Shown: positions 1 to 8,403 of the stretch, piece after piece
Layout of the letters: every line of letters begins with the position of its first letter
How positions within the stretch are numbered: position 1 is the stretch's first letter
From: JAKAIY01 sp036258195
GTDB lineage: Bacteria; Chloroflexota; Ktedonobacteria; Ktedonobacterales; JADMIN01
DNA length: 20,262 bases
Direction: 5' to 3'
NCBI GenBank assembly: GCA_036258195.1
Contig: DATAED010000196.1
Span: 1 to 20,262, forward strand
Notes under the pieces: generated by a model
The model's input: only the letters and a program-made list of their open reading frames with translations
Told to the model about the DNA's origin: nothing
Databases searched by the model: none
Program-made: the position numbers and the translations under genes

Positions 1-1811
1 AGGTTGTCCACCTTGTCGCGGAAGAGGGTCAGCGCGATGCGTGGGCCGCCCGGCTCGCCCTTCAGCAGCGCCTCGGCGAAGTGCGCCGCCTGCTTGGGCT
101 TGATCTTCGCGGGCATCGGCGGCTCATTGGGATCGACGACCGCCTCCAGCACGGCGGGGCCATCCACCGCCAGGAACTGCGTCATCACACTTTCGAGCTT
201 CTTGGGGTCGTCGCAGGTGAAGCCATGCGCGCCCGCCGCGCGCGCCCAGGCCGCGAAGTCGGCTGGCTCCAGATCGACGACGTACTGCGGATTGCCCAGG
301 AAGACGATCTGCTCCCATTTGATCTGGCCGAGCAGGTCGTTCTTGATGATGACAACCTTGATCGGCAGATGATACTTCACCGCCGTGATCATCTCGCCCA
401 TCAGCATCGTGAAGGCGCCATCGCCGACGAACGCGATCACCTGGCGGTCGGGGAAGGCCGTCTGTGCGCCAATCGCGTAGGGCAGGCCAGGCGCCATCGT
501 CGCCAGATTGCCCGAGCAGGAGTACATCTGGTCGCGCTTCAGGCGGAAGTTGCGCGCGATCCAGGTGGTATTCGTGCCGCTGTCGCCGGTGATGATGGCG
601 TTCGGCGCCGCCAGCTTTTCGAGCGTGTGCGCCACCACCTGCGGCTTCATCGGCTTGTCTTCGCGCGTCCCCTCAAGCTCCATCTTCTGGTTCCACGCCT
701 GCATGCCCTTCTGGGCCATCTCCAGAAATGCGCGGTCAGACTTGTGCTGTAGCAGGGGCAGGAGCGCCTCCAGCGTGGCCAGCGCATCGCCCACCAGCCC
801 GACCTCCACCGGATAGCGCAGCCCGATGCGCGTCGGATCGATGTCGATCTGCACGCCATGCGCCTGCCCCGGCTTCGGCAGATACGCCGGATAGGGATAC
901 GAGCTACCGATGATCAGCAGCGTATCGCATTGCTCCATCACGTCTTCGCTGGGCGCGGTTCCCAGCAGCCCCAGCCCGCCCGTGGTGAAGGGGCTATCAT
1001 CGGGAACGGCGCCCTTGCCCAGCAGCGGCTTCACGATGGGCGCGGCCAGCGTATCGGCCAGCTTTTCCAGCAGATCCGTGGCGTGGATCGCGCCGTGGCC
1101 CGCCAGAATCGCCACCTTGCCACCGCGATTCAGGATGTCGGCGGCCTGTTGCAGCGGAACCGCGCCGGGGATCGGTGAGGCGGGACGCTGCAGCGCCGCG
1201 CCGCTGTGGCCATCGACCCCCGCCGCATAAAAGCCCGGCTGGAACTCCGTGACCTGATTGGGCGTCATGGCGGGGCCGCCCGGCTCCTCATTCAACTCCA
1301 TGGTAGCCGCCGTCACCTGATAGTCGATGGGGAAGGTGATGTGCGCCACCGCGCGCTGCGAGAGCGCTACACGGCACGCGGTATTGACGAGATTGTAGAC
1401 GTCGTTTGGCCCCTGCACCTGCATGTTGTAGGCGGTGACGTCTTCGAACAAGCTCAGCAGGTTGACCTCCTGCTGGTAGTGCGAGCCAAGCAGGTCGCTA
1501 TACTGCTGGCCGGTGATGGCCAGTACAGGCGCGCCATCCATCTTGGCGTCGTAGAGGCCATTGAGCAGGTGAATCGCGCCGGGGCCGCTGGTCGCCACGC
1601 AGACGCCAAGCCTGCCGGTAAACTTGGCGTAGGCGCAGGCGGCGAACGCGGCGGCCTCCTCGTGGCGCACCTGGATGAAGCGAACCTTGTCCTGCTGCTC
1701 GCGAAACGCCTCGATCATGCCGTTGATGCCATCTCCGGGCAGACCGAATACGGTGTCCACGCCCCACGCGATCAACCGTTCAACCAACGTATCAGATGCC
1801 GTCTTGCCCAC
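1..1811 (-). CDS. Thiamine-diphosphate-dependent pyruvate oxidase/dehydrogenase (PoxB-like), 3' end outside window
   Basis: About 603 residues are visible and the frame is still open at the left edge. Related proteins are about 570-600 residues long, so little is missing. The start is GTG at 1811, preceded by GGAAGGAG at 1821-1828 with 9-nt spacing. The N-terminal pyrimidine-binding domain has the catalytic glutamate in RHEEAAAFA (about Glu51). It is followed by ATSGPGAIHLLNGLYDAK, typical of the acetolactate synthase/pyruvate oxidase superfamily. The C-terminal domain has the diphosphate/Mg2+ motif GDGAF (about 463-467) and the partner Asn-Asp at 491-492. The segment GQIKWEQIVFLGNP resembles the PoxB-type subgroup rather than acetolactate synthase. 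Family members decarboxylate pyruvate to acetate (or acetyl phosphate), using FAD and passing electrons to quinone or oxygen. The exact substrate and acceptor cannot be read here, and whether the lipid-binding C-terminal helix of E. coli PoxB exists is unknown. Context suggests no link to the polysaccharide genes. Confidence 0.9.
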   Translation of the reverse strand, partial: MGKTASDTLVERLIAWGVDTVFGLPGDGINGMIEAFREQQDKVRFIQVRHEEAAAFAACAYAKFTGRLGVCVATSGPGAIHLLNGLYDAKMDGAPVLAITGQQYSDLLGSHYQQEVNLLSLFEDVTAYNMQVQGPNDVYNLVNTACRVALSQRAVAHITFPIDYQVTAATMELNEEPGGPAMTPNQVTEFQPGFYAAGVDGHSGAALQRPASPIPGAVPLQQAADILNRGGKVAILAGHGAIHATDLLEKLADTLAAPIVKPLLGKGAVPDDSPFTTGGLGLLGTAPSEDVMEQCDTLLIIGSSYPYPAYLPKPGQAHGVQIDIDPTRIGLRYPVEVGLVGDALATLEALLPLLQHKSDRAFLEMAQKGMQAWNQKMELEGTREDKPMKPQVVAHTLEKLAAPNAIITGDSGTNTTWIARNFRLKRDQMYSCSGNLATMAPGLPYAIGAQTAFPDRQVIAFVGDGAFTMLMGEMITAVKYHLPIKVVIIKNDLLGQIKWEQIVFLGNPQYVVDLEPADFAAWARAAGAHGFTCDDPKKLESVMTQFLAVDGPAVLEAVVDPNEPPMPAKIKPKQAAHFAEALLKGEPGGPRIALTLFRDKVDN

Positions 1812-1869
1812 GAAGGCTAGCTCCTTCCCAACACTGTCGCATACGCATCCTTGCCCGCCTGATTCCACT

Positions 1870-1888
1870 GCTATCAGTCGCTATCAGT
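1870..1888. promoter_or_regulatory. Tandem 9-bp direct repeat upstream of the PoxB-like gene
   Basis: GCTATCAGT occurs at 1870-1878 and again at 1880-1888, a 10-bp period close to one helical turn. It lies about 60-75 bp upstream of the GTG start at 1811, where an activator or repressor site would be expected. No convincing -35/-10 pair was seen beside it. A regulatory role is inference. Confidence 0.3.
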
Positions 1889-1906
1889 GCGCCGGGCTGT
1901 GGCATG

Positions 1907-1922
1907 GCGCGCTTCGGCGCGT
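1907..1922. other. Small GC hairpin in the PoxB-like gene leader
   Basis: CGCGC (1908-1912) pairs with GCGCG (1917-1921) across a 4-nt loop, with a possible extra G-T wobble pair outside. It lies between the end of the NACHT-HEAT gene and the PoxB-like start. Short GC hairpins are common in such DNA, so this may be chance. The rest of the 1812-2084 gap shows no further gene. Confidence 0.25.
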
Positions 1923-2041
1923 CATCCAGCGTCATGCAGATGTCGCATGTCTTGCGCCACATCCGGCGCTGGGCGGCGTCTGCCTGCGCCATTACGTCTT
2001 ATTGCGACAGAAAGCGCATGCCGCATGCCAGAGAACTAGCG

Positions 2042-2068
2042 CCCCTCTCTCGCCGAGCAAGGGAGGGG
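2042..2068 (-). terminator. Terminator-like hairpin after the NACHT-HEAT gene
   Basis: Bases 2042-2050 pair with 2060-2068: nine pairs including one G-T, around a 9-nt loop. It begins 17 bp beyond the stop codon of the NACHT-HEAT gene, the expected place for a terminator of that minus-strand transcript. No T-rich tract follows on the minus strand, so a classical Rho-independent terminator is not shown. It could also be a dispersed intergenic repeat. Confidence 0.45.
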
Positions 2069-2084
2069 TTGAGGTGGAGGCTGC

Positions 2085-5000
2085 TCAGGAGGCGACCTGT
2101 GGTGGCGCATCCTGCGTATCGGGCGCGTCGTCTTCGTCCTGCGTAGCGGGTGGCGCTGGCTCCGGCGGCTGGGGCGCTGGAGCCGGAACCGTGATGGGGG
2201 CAGTCGCGCCAGGGTCATCATGCAGGGTCAGGCCGTGCGCAGTGGCGAACTTCCTGGTCGTGGCGGCCAGATCATCGGGCAGGCCACCGATGAGGAAGCC
2301 CGAGAGATCACCGGAGAGCATGTCGGGCCGCTCATCTGGCTCCGTGCGGGATGCAGGCGGCGGCGCTGGACGCGGAGCCGGGCTGGCGGCGCCGTTGTGG
2401 GCCGCGCGAGCGGCGGCGTCCAGACGCGTCGTCGGCTCCTGCGGCGCGTCGGTGAAATCGCCCGACGACAGGCCGCTGGCGGGCGCCCATTGTGGCGCGG
2501 GCGGTGGTGGGGGTAGCGCTGGACGCGCGCCATTCGATCCCCGCCTGCCATCGGGCAGCTTGACGGTGGGCAGTGGCTCGTCGTCGCGGGCGCCCGCTCC
2601 ATTCGCGCCCGTCTCGTCGATGAGCGCATAGGTCGTAAAGGACTTCGCGCCTTGCAATGGCGGCTCCAGCGCGCCGGATGCGGCCTCCAGCGTGAGCGTA
2701 TCGACCTCATCGGCGTCGACATAGTCATCCATGAGCAATTCAGCCGCTGGCATCTCAGACAGCTCGGCGAGCGTCTCATCGGGCGGCTCGGCTGGCGACG
2801 CCACAGGCGCGGGGCGAAGGCTAGCCTCGCGCAGGCTGGCCAGCGTGTCGTCGGCGTTGTGCGCGGCGCCTGCCAGCAGCAGCAGGCGCGCGTCCACCTG
2901 GGCGCCCGGCGCGTCGAAGTCGGCGACCTCCACCAGGATCGACTGGAGCGCGGCGTGGGCGGCCAGCCGAATCATCGGGTAGCGTGTGCGGTCGCGCAGC
3001 CGCAGCAGCGCGCGGCGCGCCTCCATCGGCGCATACCGCCAGCGTCCCAGCAGCGAGATGGCGTCGAAGCGCAGCTCCGCTGCGGTATCGGCGGCAGTCA
3101 GCCAGCCGCTGACACGCTCGACCGTCGTCCACGTGGGGCGCGTCATCGCCGCATACACGTCGCCCTCGGCGCGCGCTGTGAGCGCGCTGAAGGCGCCGGT
3201 CGGGCGGCGGGTGCGGATCATCGTCAGCAACTCCGCGATGAGCGCCGCCACGCCCTCCGGCTCGACCTGCGCCAGGGCATGCGTCGCCGCCAGCCGGATG
3301 CTCTCATCGCGATCCGCCAGCGCCTCGCGCAGCGCGCGGCGGTCATCCACCGATGTCTGCGCGCCAAAGCGGCCCAACGCCTCTGCGGCGGCGGCGCGCG
3401 TCTTCCATGCGGTGTCGCCCAGCAACTGGCCCAGCGCGGGCGGCGGGCCATCCGTGAACGATGTCGCGCTGAGCGCGCCGACCGCCGAAGCTGCCGCCGC
3501 GCGGGTGGCATCGTCGGCGTCGGTCAGCAGCAGGCTGAGCGCGTCGCGGTCAGCGGGGTCGAGCGCCGTGCGCAGCCTCGCCAGCGCCCGCGCCGCCACC
3601 GCGCGGCGATCCGCCGAGGTATCGCCCAGCCACGCGCTCAGCGTCGCCAACGCCTGCGCGCGGCCAGTGGCGTCCAGTGTGGCCAGCGCATCGAGCGCGG
3701 CGTCGCGGGCGCCGGGGTTGAGGTCGGTCAGCGTTTCAAGGATCTGGCTGAGCGCGCGAGCGACCACGCCTGGCCCCAGCGCCGTCAGCGCGGCTACGGC
3801 GGCCCGCCGCACGACATAGCGCTGGTCATCGGCGCGCTCGACCAGCGCCGCCTCCAGCTCCTCGGCGTCGTAGCCACCTGCCGCAGGCTGCGCGCCGATC
3901 TGGCCGAGCGCATAAGCGGCGGCGGCGCGCACCTCGGCGTCGCGATCAGTCAGCCGCTGCAAGAGGATGGCCGGAGCTGGCCCCTCGACCTGCGAGCCAT
4001 AGTGGCCCAGCGCCTCTGCCGCCGCCGCGCGCGTCATGGCGTATTCATCGCGCAGCAGCGTCAGCAACTCCTGCGTCAGCGAGGCTGCCGCGCGCGGCCC
4101 CAGCGCGCCCATCGCCAGCGCCGAGGCGCTACGGGGGCCAGGCTCCGTCTCGGCCAGCGCATCGATCAGCAGCGGCGTGACCCTGGCCAGGTCGGGCTGC
4201 AGCGCGCCGATGGCCAGCGCCGCCGCGCGCCGGGCCTCGCTATCGCTATCCAGCAGCGCGCGCGCCAATAAGGGAAGCGCTCCGGCTGCGCGCGGCCCCA
4301 TGCGCCCCAGCGCTTGCGAGGCCGCTGCGCGCACCGCGCCCTCGCTCTCGGAGCGCAGTCGCCGCTGGAGCGCTTCGAGGGTCAGCCGATCGTGGCGCGA
4401 TTTCTGGCCGCCCAGCGCCTCCAGCGCCTCCAGCCGCACCAGCGCCTCGGGATCGCTGGCGTGGATGATGCTGCGGGAGATGGTACGGTCATCGTGGGGG
4501 TCAATTTGCCGCATCGACCGCAAGGCCGCGCGGCGAATATCCCAGCGCGGGTCGCCCGCCAGCCGTGCGAGCGCGGGCAGCGCTAGGCGAGCGCTGCTTC
4601 CCAGCGCCCCCAGCGCGCCAATCGCTACGACGCAGGTCTCATCGCGCACGCTGGCCAGCCGCGCCACCCGGTCGGGCGTGGCGCGCGCCTGCGGGCCAGC
4701 GACCGCCTCCAGCGTGCGCGCGGCATTGGCGCGGATGTAGCCACGCGGGTCATCCAGCAGCGCGAAGAGCGCAGCGAGGCTGGCGGGATCATCCGTCGCG
4801 CCAAGCGCTTCGAGCGCGCGGCCAGCCGACCAGCGCACACTCTCGCGCGGGTCGCCCATCAGCTCGATGAGCGCGGGCCATGCCAGCTTCGCGATGCCCT
4901 CGGCGGCAGGATCCATCTGCGTCAGCGCATCGGCGGCGGCGCGGCGGCACTCTGGCGCCTCGTCGCTCAGCCGGGCGACCAGCGCCGCCACGACATCGGC

Positions 5001-8000
5001 GCGCTGCGGCCCGATCTGCGCCACCGCCCGCGTCGCCGACTCGCGCAGAATAGGCGACTCCGCGCGTGTCAGCTCCAGCAGCGTGGGCAGGGTGGGCAGC
5101 GCAGCGGCGCCGAGCGCGCCCAGCGCCAGCGCGGCGCGATCGTTCCAGCGCGCCGACAGCCCCTCGATCAAGATAGGCGCCTGGCCGCCCGTGGTATCCA
5201 CCAGACCCAGCGCATAGGCCGCCGCCACCGCTACGCGCGTCTCGTGATCGCGCAGCGCCAGCCGCAACGCGCTGGCAATCTGGCCCACGCTGATGCGCGC
5301 CGCGCCAACCACACGTGGTATGCCTGAGGCCTCGTCGTCGCTGGCGTCTGCGCTGGCTTTGTCTGCGCCGTCAATCTGCGGCAGATGTCCCGCTGCGCCC
5401 ATCTTGCCCAGCGCCAGCGCGGCGGCAGCGCGCGCCTCGCCCGCGCGATCGGTTAGCAGCGCCATGACGGCTGCGAGGGTCGCGGTGGTAGGCTCGGTGA
5501 CAATCTCGCCCAGCGCCTCCACTGCCGCCGTGCGCACCGCGCGCGAGTGATCCGCGAGGGCCTCGACCAGCTCCGGGACAGCCTCGGCTCCGGCGATGGG
5601 GCCGAGCGCGCCAATCCCCTGCGCTACCGCCGCGCGTGTGGCCCCGGTGGAGGCGCCGAGCAGATCGATCAACAGTGGCGCGACGGTGGCGCCCACCCGC
5701 GCAAACCCGCCCAGCGCCTGCGCCGCCTGCCGCGCTGCGCGTTCGTTGGCGCCGAGCAGTTGCTCCGTCAGCAGATGCAGCAGGGCCGCGCGCGCCGTGG
5801 GATCAGCCAGCGCCGCGCCGCACGCCTGATAGAGACGGGCGAGCGCGACGGGCGAGGTCGCCTCACCGCTCTGGCGCAGCGCCTCGCACAGGCGATAGGC
5901 AATCTCCGCCGCGACGCGCCCGCCAGCGGGATCACCGCGCAGTTCGGGCAGCGAGCTGGCGGCCAGCAGCAGTCCCAGCGTCGCCAGCGCCTCCGATGGC
6001 TCCACATATTCGCGCTGATCGAGCAGGGCGCGCAGCCATGCCACCGCGATGTCGCTGCGCGGCGTCTCCGCTCCGGCAGCATTCGGGATAGGCGCACAGA
6101 GCGCGCCGCACAGGAAGAGCAGCGTGTCGCCCCAGCTCGCCGAGGCGCGATTGGCCCACGCCAGATCGAGCCAGCGTGTCTGGCCATCGCTGGCGCTGAT
6201 CGGCGCTGCCAGTGTCGGCGCCGTCTGGGAGGGCAGCGCATCGGGCGTCAGCGGTTTGGGCAGCAGCGCGCCAGTGGGCGGGGCCTCGAACTGCTCCAGC
6301 GCATCCAGCGCACGCAGCGCATCGGATGGCGTGGCGTCGGGAAGCAGCGTCGGCGGCAGCTCGGCGGCGACATGACGAGCCAGCGCGCTCCCTGCGAGGA
6401 AGGCGTGCAGCGTGACAAGGCTGAAGCTCACCAGATCGCCTGCGCCACGCTCACACAGCCCGCTCTGCGTCGCGATCACCCGCGATGGCGACTCATCGCC
6501 CGCGCGCCCCGCCACCACCATCGCCTCGGGCGCCTCGCGCAGATGCTGATCCAGCTCAGGCGTGGCGGGGATGAAGGCGCGGCGCCCGGCGCGCTGCAAC
6601 CACAGCGCCGTCTCTTCGGCCAGCCGCAGTAGCGCCTGCCGCTCGGCCTCGCTCCAGTCGGGCAGGCGCGCGCCCAGCAGCCGCCGCACTGCCGCGCGAT
6701 GCAGATCGCTCTGCGAGAGCGGCGCCTCCGACTGCTCAGTGGCGCCAGCCGCTCCCAGCGCGGCCAGCGTCAGCGCGAGCGGCTGCATCAGCCAGCGCTC
6801 GGTCTGCGGCTGGCGTAGCTCCTGCAAGAGGCGTGTGGCCATCTCTGCGTCGCTCGCATCGCTCGCGGTGGCCTCCGTCTGGGCAGTCGTCTCGGTCGCC
6901 GCGCGTGAGGAGGCTGACCGCTGGGCCAGCGCGCCGCGCACGAGCGCCAGCCGCCCCAGCGGATACGCCAGCGGCTCCAGCCGCCACGGCTCGAAGCGCA
7001 CGCGCGGCCCGCCATCGCCCAGCGGCCCATCATACGAGCGCGCGCCCAGCACGACCTGCGCGTTCCACCCTCCAGCGGACTCGCGACCCGCCGGAATGCG
7101 CGGGCGCTCGGCAAGAAATGCCGCCAGCGACTCCGCGACCCGCTCGCGCTGATCGCTGGGGAGGGTATCGAGTTCATCAAGCAGCAGCAGGGCAGGCTCC
7201 GAGATGAGCGCCTGCGCCAGGTCGCGCGCATCCGCTGGCGCCACACCGCCGATGCGCTCCACCAGCGTCGCCAGCGCCACCTCTACCGCGTCCGCCGCAG
7301 GCGACGGCCACGCGGCAGCGTCGAGCCAGGCGAGGTCGGCATAGAAGGGCAGGCGTCCGCCGGGCTGTGCGCGATTGAGCTGCGCCAATGCCTGCGCGTG
7401 CGCCACATAGCGCATCAGCGTTGTCTTGCCCGCGCCCTCTGGGCCGCTCAGGATGATGGCGCCGCTCGGCGCGCTGGCCAGCGCCTGCGCCACGTTCTCC
7501 ACTGGCTGCGCGGGGTGCAGCGCATCACGAATGGCGTCGAGGCTGGAATCCAGTCCGGAGCGGGTGAGCGGCCTGGTCGCGGTGAGCACTCTGGTCGACG
7601 TATCGGGGCCGAGCGCAACGCTGTCATCCGCCATCACGGCCAGCTCATCCGCCTCTGGCAGCGGCTCGCGGCGCAGCGTCAGCGCCACCAGCACGGCGGG
7701 TGGGCGGGCAGCCTCGGCGGCATCGGGCGCATCCGCAGCGGTCGCCGCACTGGCGGGATGTGTCCAGGCCAGCGGCTCAGTCAGCCACGCCAGCGCTGTC
7801 AGGTACTGACGATAGGCGCGCGCCTGGCGTGTCTTGCGGACCAGCGCCGCCTCGGCCCGCAGCGAGATGGAGCGGTCGCGGCGCGCCCACAGACTCAGGA
7901 TGACGAGCGCCACCAGCAGGGGCAGCGCGATATCCAGCGCCAGCGCCATGCCGGGCGAGGCGCCCGCAAACCGTGCAACGAGTGGCGCCAGCGGTGAGTT

Positions 8001-8234
8001 GTCCGTGGGGAGCGCGGGTCGCGTCAGCGTGAGAGATAGCGAGACGAAGAGGGCGCAGGCGGCGGCCAGCAGCGGCGCAAAGCGTGCGGCGGTGTCGCGC
8101 AGGCGGCGAGCGGCGCCCTGTCGCACGAGCGGTCGCGCCAGCGCCTGGTAGTACGATTCATCGGCGCACAGCCGCGCATCGGACAGTGGATCCCTGCGCT
8201 TGCGGCGTGCGCCCTCACCCCGCTTCTCCGCCAT
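2085..8234 (-). CDS. Membrane-anchored NACHT/STAND-like NTPase with about 25 HEAT repeats
   Basis: This is a 2049-residue protein if it starts at ATG 8234, which has AAGGCGG just upstream. A TTG at 8279 in the same frame would add 15 residues but lacks a well-placed ribosome site. Residues about 53-73 and 96-116 are two hydrophobic helices, after a basic N-terminus. The NTPase follows, with Walker A GPEGAGKT (264-271) and Walker B LLLLDELD (Asp353-Glu354). Beyond it, QPLALTLAALGAAG and, near residue 610, FSLVTLHAFLAGSALA resemble conserved helical segments of NACHT proteins. From about 825 to 1765 there are some 25 HEAT repeats with the signature VRxAAAxALGxIG. The last 240 residues are proline-rich, acidic and probably disordered. 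STAND ATPases are nucleotide switches and HEAT arrays bind proteins, so a membrane sensor or scaffold is plausible. Its partner is unknown. It lies 169 bp downstream of the kinase gene, with hairpins between. Confidence 0.9.
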   Translation of the reverse strand: MAEKRGEGARRKRRDPLSDARLCADESYYQALARPLVRQGAARRLRDTAARFAPLLAAACALFVSLSLTLTRPALPTDNSPLAPLVARFAGASPGMALALDIALPLLVALVILSLWARRDRSISLRAEAALVRKTRQARAYRQYLTALAWLTEPLAWTHPASAATAADAPDAAEAARPPAVLVALTLRREPLPEADELAVMADDSVALGPDTSTRVLTATRPLTRSGLDSSLDAIRDALHPAQPVENVAQALASAPSGAIILSGPEGAGKTTLMRYVAHAQALAQLNRAQPGGRLPFYADLAWLDAAAWPSPAADAVEVALATLVERIGGVAPADARDLAQALISEPALLLLDELDTLPSDQRERVAESLAAFLAERPRIPAGRESAGGWNAQVVLGARSYDGPLGDGGPRVRFEPWRLEPLAYPLGRLALVRGALAQRSASSRAATETTAQTEATASDASDAEMATRLLQELRQPQTERWLMQPLALTLAALGAAGATEQSEAPLSQSDLHRAAVRRLLGARLPDWSEAERQALLRLAEETALWLQRAGRRAFIPATPELDQHLREAPEAMVVAGRAGDESPSRVIATQSGLCERGAGDLVSFSLVTLHAFLAGSALARHVAAELPPTLLPDATPSDALRALDALEQFEAPPTGALLPKPLTPDALPSQTAPTLAAPISASDGQTRWLDLAWANRASASWGDTLLFLCGALCAPIPNAAGAETPRSDIAVAWLRALLDQREYVEPSEALATLGLLLAASSLPELRGDPAGGRVAAEIAYRLCEALRQSGEATSPVALARLYQACGAALADPTARAALLHLLTEQLLGANERAARQAAQALGGFARVGATVAPLLIDLLGASTGATRAAVAQGIGALGPIAGAEAVPELVEALADHSRAVRTAAVEALGEIVTEPTTATLAAVMALLTDRAGEARAAAALALGKMGAAGHLPQIDGADKASADASDDEASGIPRVVGAARISVGQIASALRLALRDHETRVAVAAAYALGLVDTTGGQAPILIEGLSARWNDRAALALGALGAAALPTLPTLLELTRAESPILRESATRAVAQIGPQRADVVAALVARLSDEAPECRRAAADALTQMDPAAEGIAKLAWPALIELMGDPRESVRWSAGRALEALGATDDPASLAALFALLDDPRGYIRANAARTLEAVAGPQARATPDRVARLASVRDETCVVAIGALGALGSSARLALPALARLAGDPRWDIRRAALRSMRQIDPHDDRTISRSIIHASDPEALVRLEALEALGGQKSRHDRLTLEALQRRLRSESEGAVRAAASQALGRMGPRAAGALPLLARALLDSDSEARRAAALAIGALQPDLARVTPLLIDALAETEPGPRSASALAMGALGPRAAASLTQELLTLLRDEYAMTRAAAAEALGHYGSQVEGPAPAILLQRLTDRDAEVRAAAAYALGQIGAQPAAGGYDAEELEAALVERADDQRYVVRRAAVAALTALGPGVVARALSQILETLTDLNPGARDAALDALATLDATGRAQALATLSAWLGDTSADRRAVAARALARLRTALDPADRDALSLLLTDADDATRAAAASAVGALSATSFTDGPPPALGQLLGDTAWKTRAAAAEALGRFGAQTSVDDRRALREALADRDESIRLAATHALAQVEPEGVAALIAELLTMIRTRRPTGAFSALTARAEGDVYAAMTRPTWTTVERVSGWLTAADTAAELRFDAISLLGRWRYAPMEARRALLRLRDRTRYPMIRLAAHAALQSILVEVADFDAPGAQVDARLLLLAGAAHNADDTLASLREASLRPAPVASPAEPPDETLAELSEMPAAELLMDDYVDADEVDTLTLEAASGALEPPLQGAKSFTTYALIDETGANGAGARDDEPLPTVKLPDGRRGSNGARPALPPPPPAPQWAPASGLSSGDFTDAPQEPTTRLDAAARAAHNGAASPAPRPAPPPASRTEPDERPDMLSGDLSGFLIGGLPDDLAATTRKFATAHGLTLHDDPGATAPITVPAPAPQPPEPAPPATQDEDDAPDTQDAPPQVAS

Positions 8235-8290
8235 ACCATCCGCCTTGTTGCTGAATCGCGCCACATGACCGCTCGTCAAGATCAGTACAA

Positions 8291-8384
8291 CGTCGCGGCC
8301 TTAACAGGCCGACGCACGGCGCGGCTGGCGCATGCATGCCTGCGGGCCGCGCCGCCCCGGTCGCTCCTGCGGCTTGCAAGCCGC
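8291..8384. other. Cluster of three inverted repeats between kinase and NACHT-HEAT genes
   Basis: Three structures lie in the 169-bp gap. GCGGCTTG/CAAGCCGC (8369-8384) is a perfect 16-bp palindrome. CGGCGCGGC (8317-8325) pairs perfectly with GCCGCGCCG (8346-8354) around a 20-nt loop that itself holds GCATGCATGC. The third, at 8291-8314, pairs CGTC and GGCC with GGCC and GACG, with a 2-nt bulge. They could end transcription from the kinase gene or fold in the leader of the NACHT-HEAT mRNA. No clear T-tract follows. Confidence 0.4.
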
Positions 8385-8403
8385 CGTCGCGTGTTCCGGC
8401 TTT

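Noticed and set aside
2652..4271. Long plus-strand open frame (539 codons), and similar ones at 5547-6632, 12795-14369, 14446-15963 and 15426-16445
   Set aside because: They lie opposite genes with clear domains on the minus strand, have arginine-rich low-complexity products, and arise because high-GC codons leave few stops in the opposite frames.
2900..5770. CRISPR or other nucleic-acid repeat array
   Set aside because: The repetition follows the coding frame of HEAT repeats and the units are imperfect, with no constant repeat separated by unique spacers.
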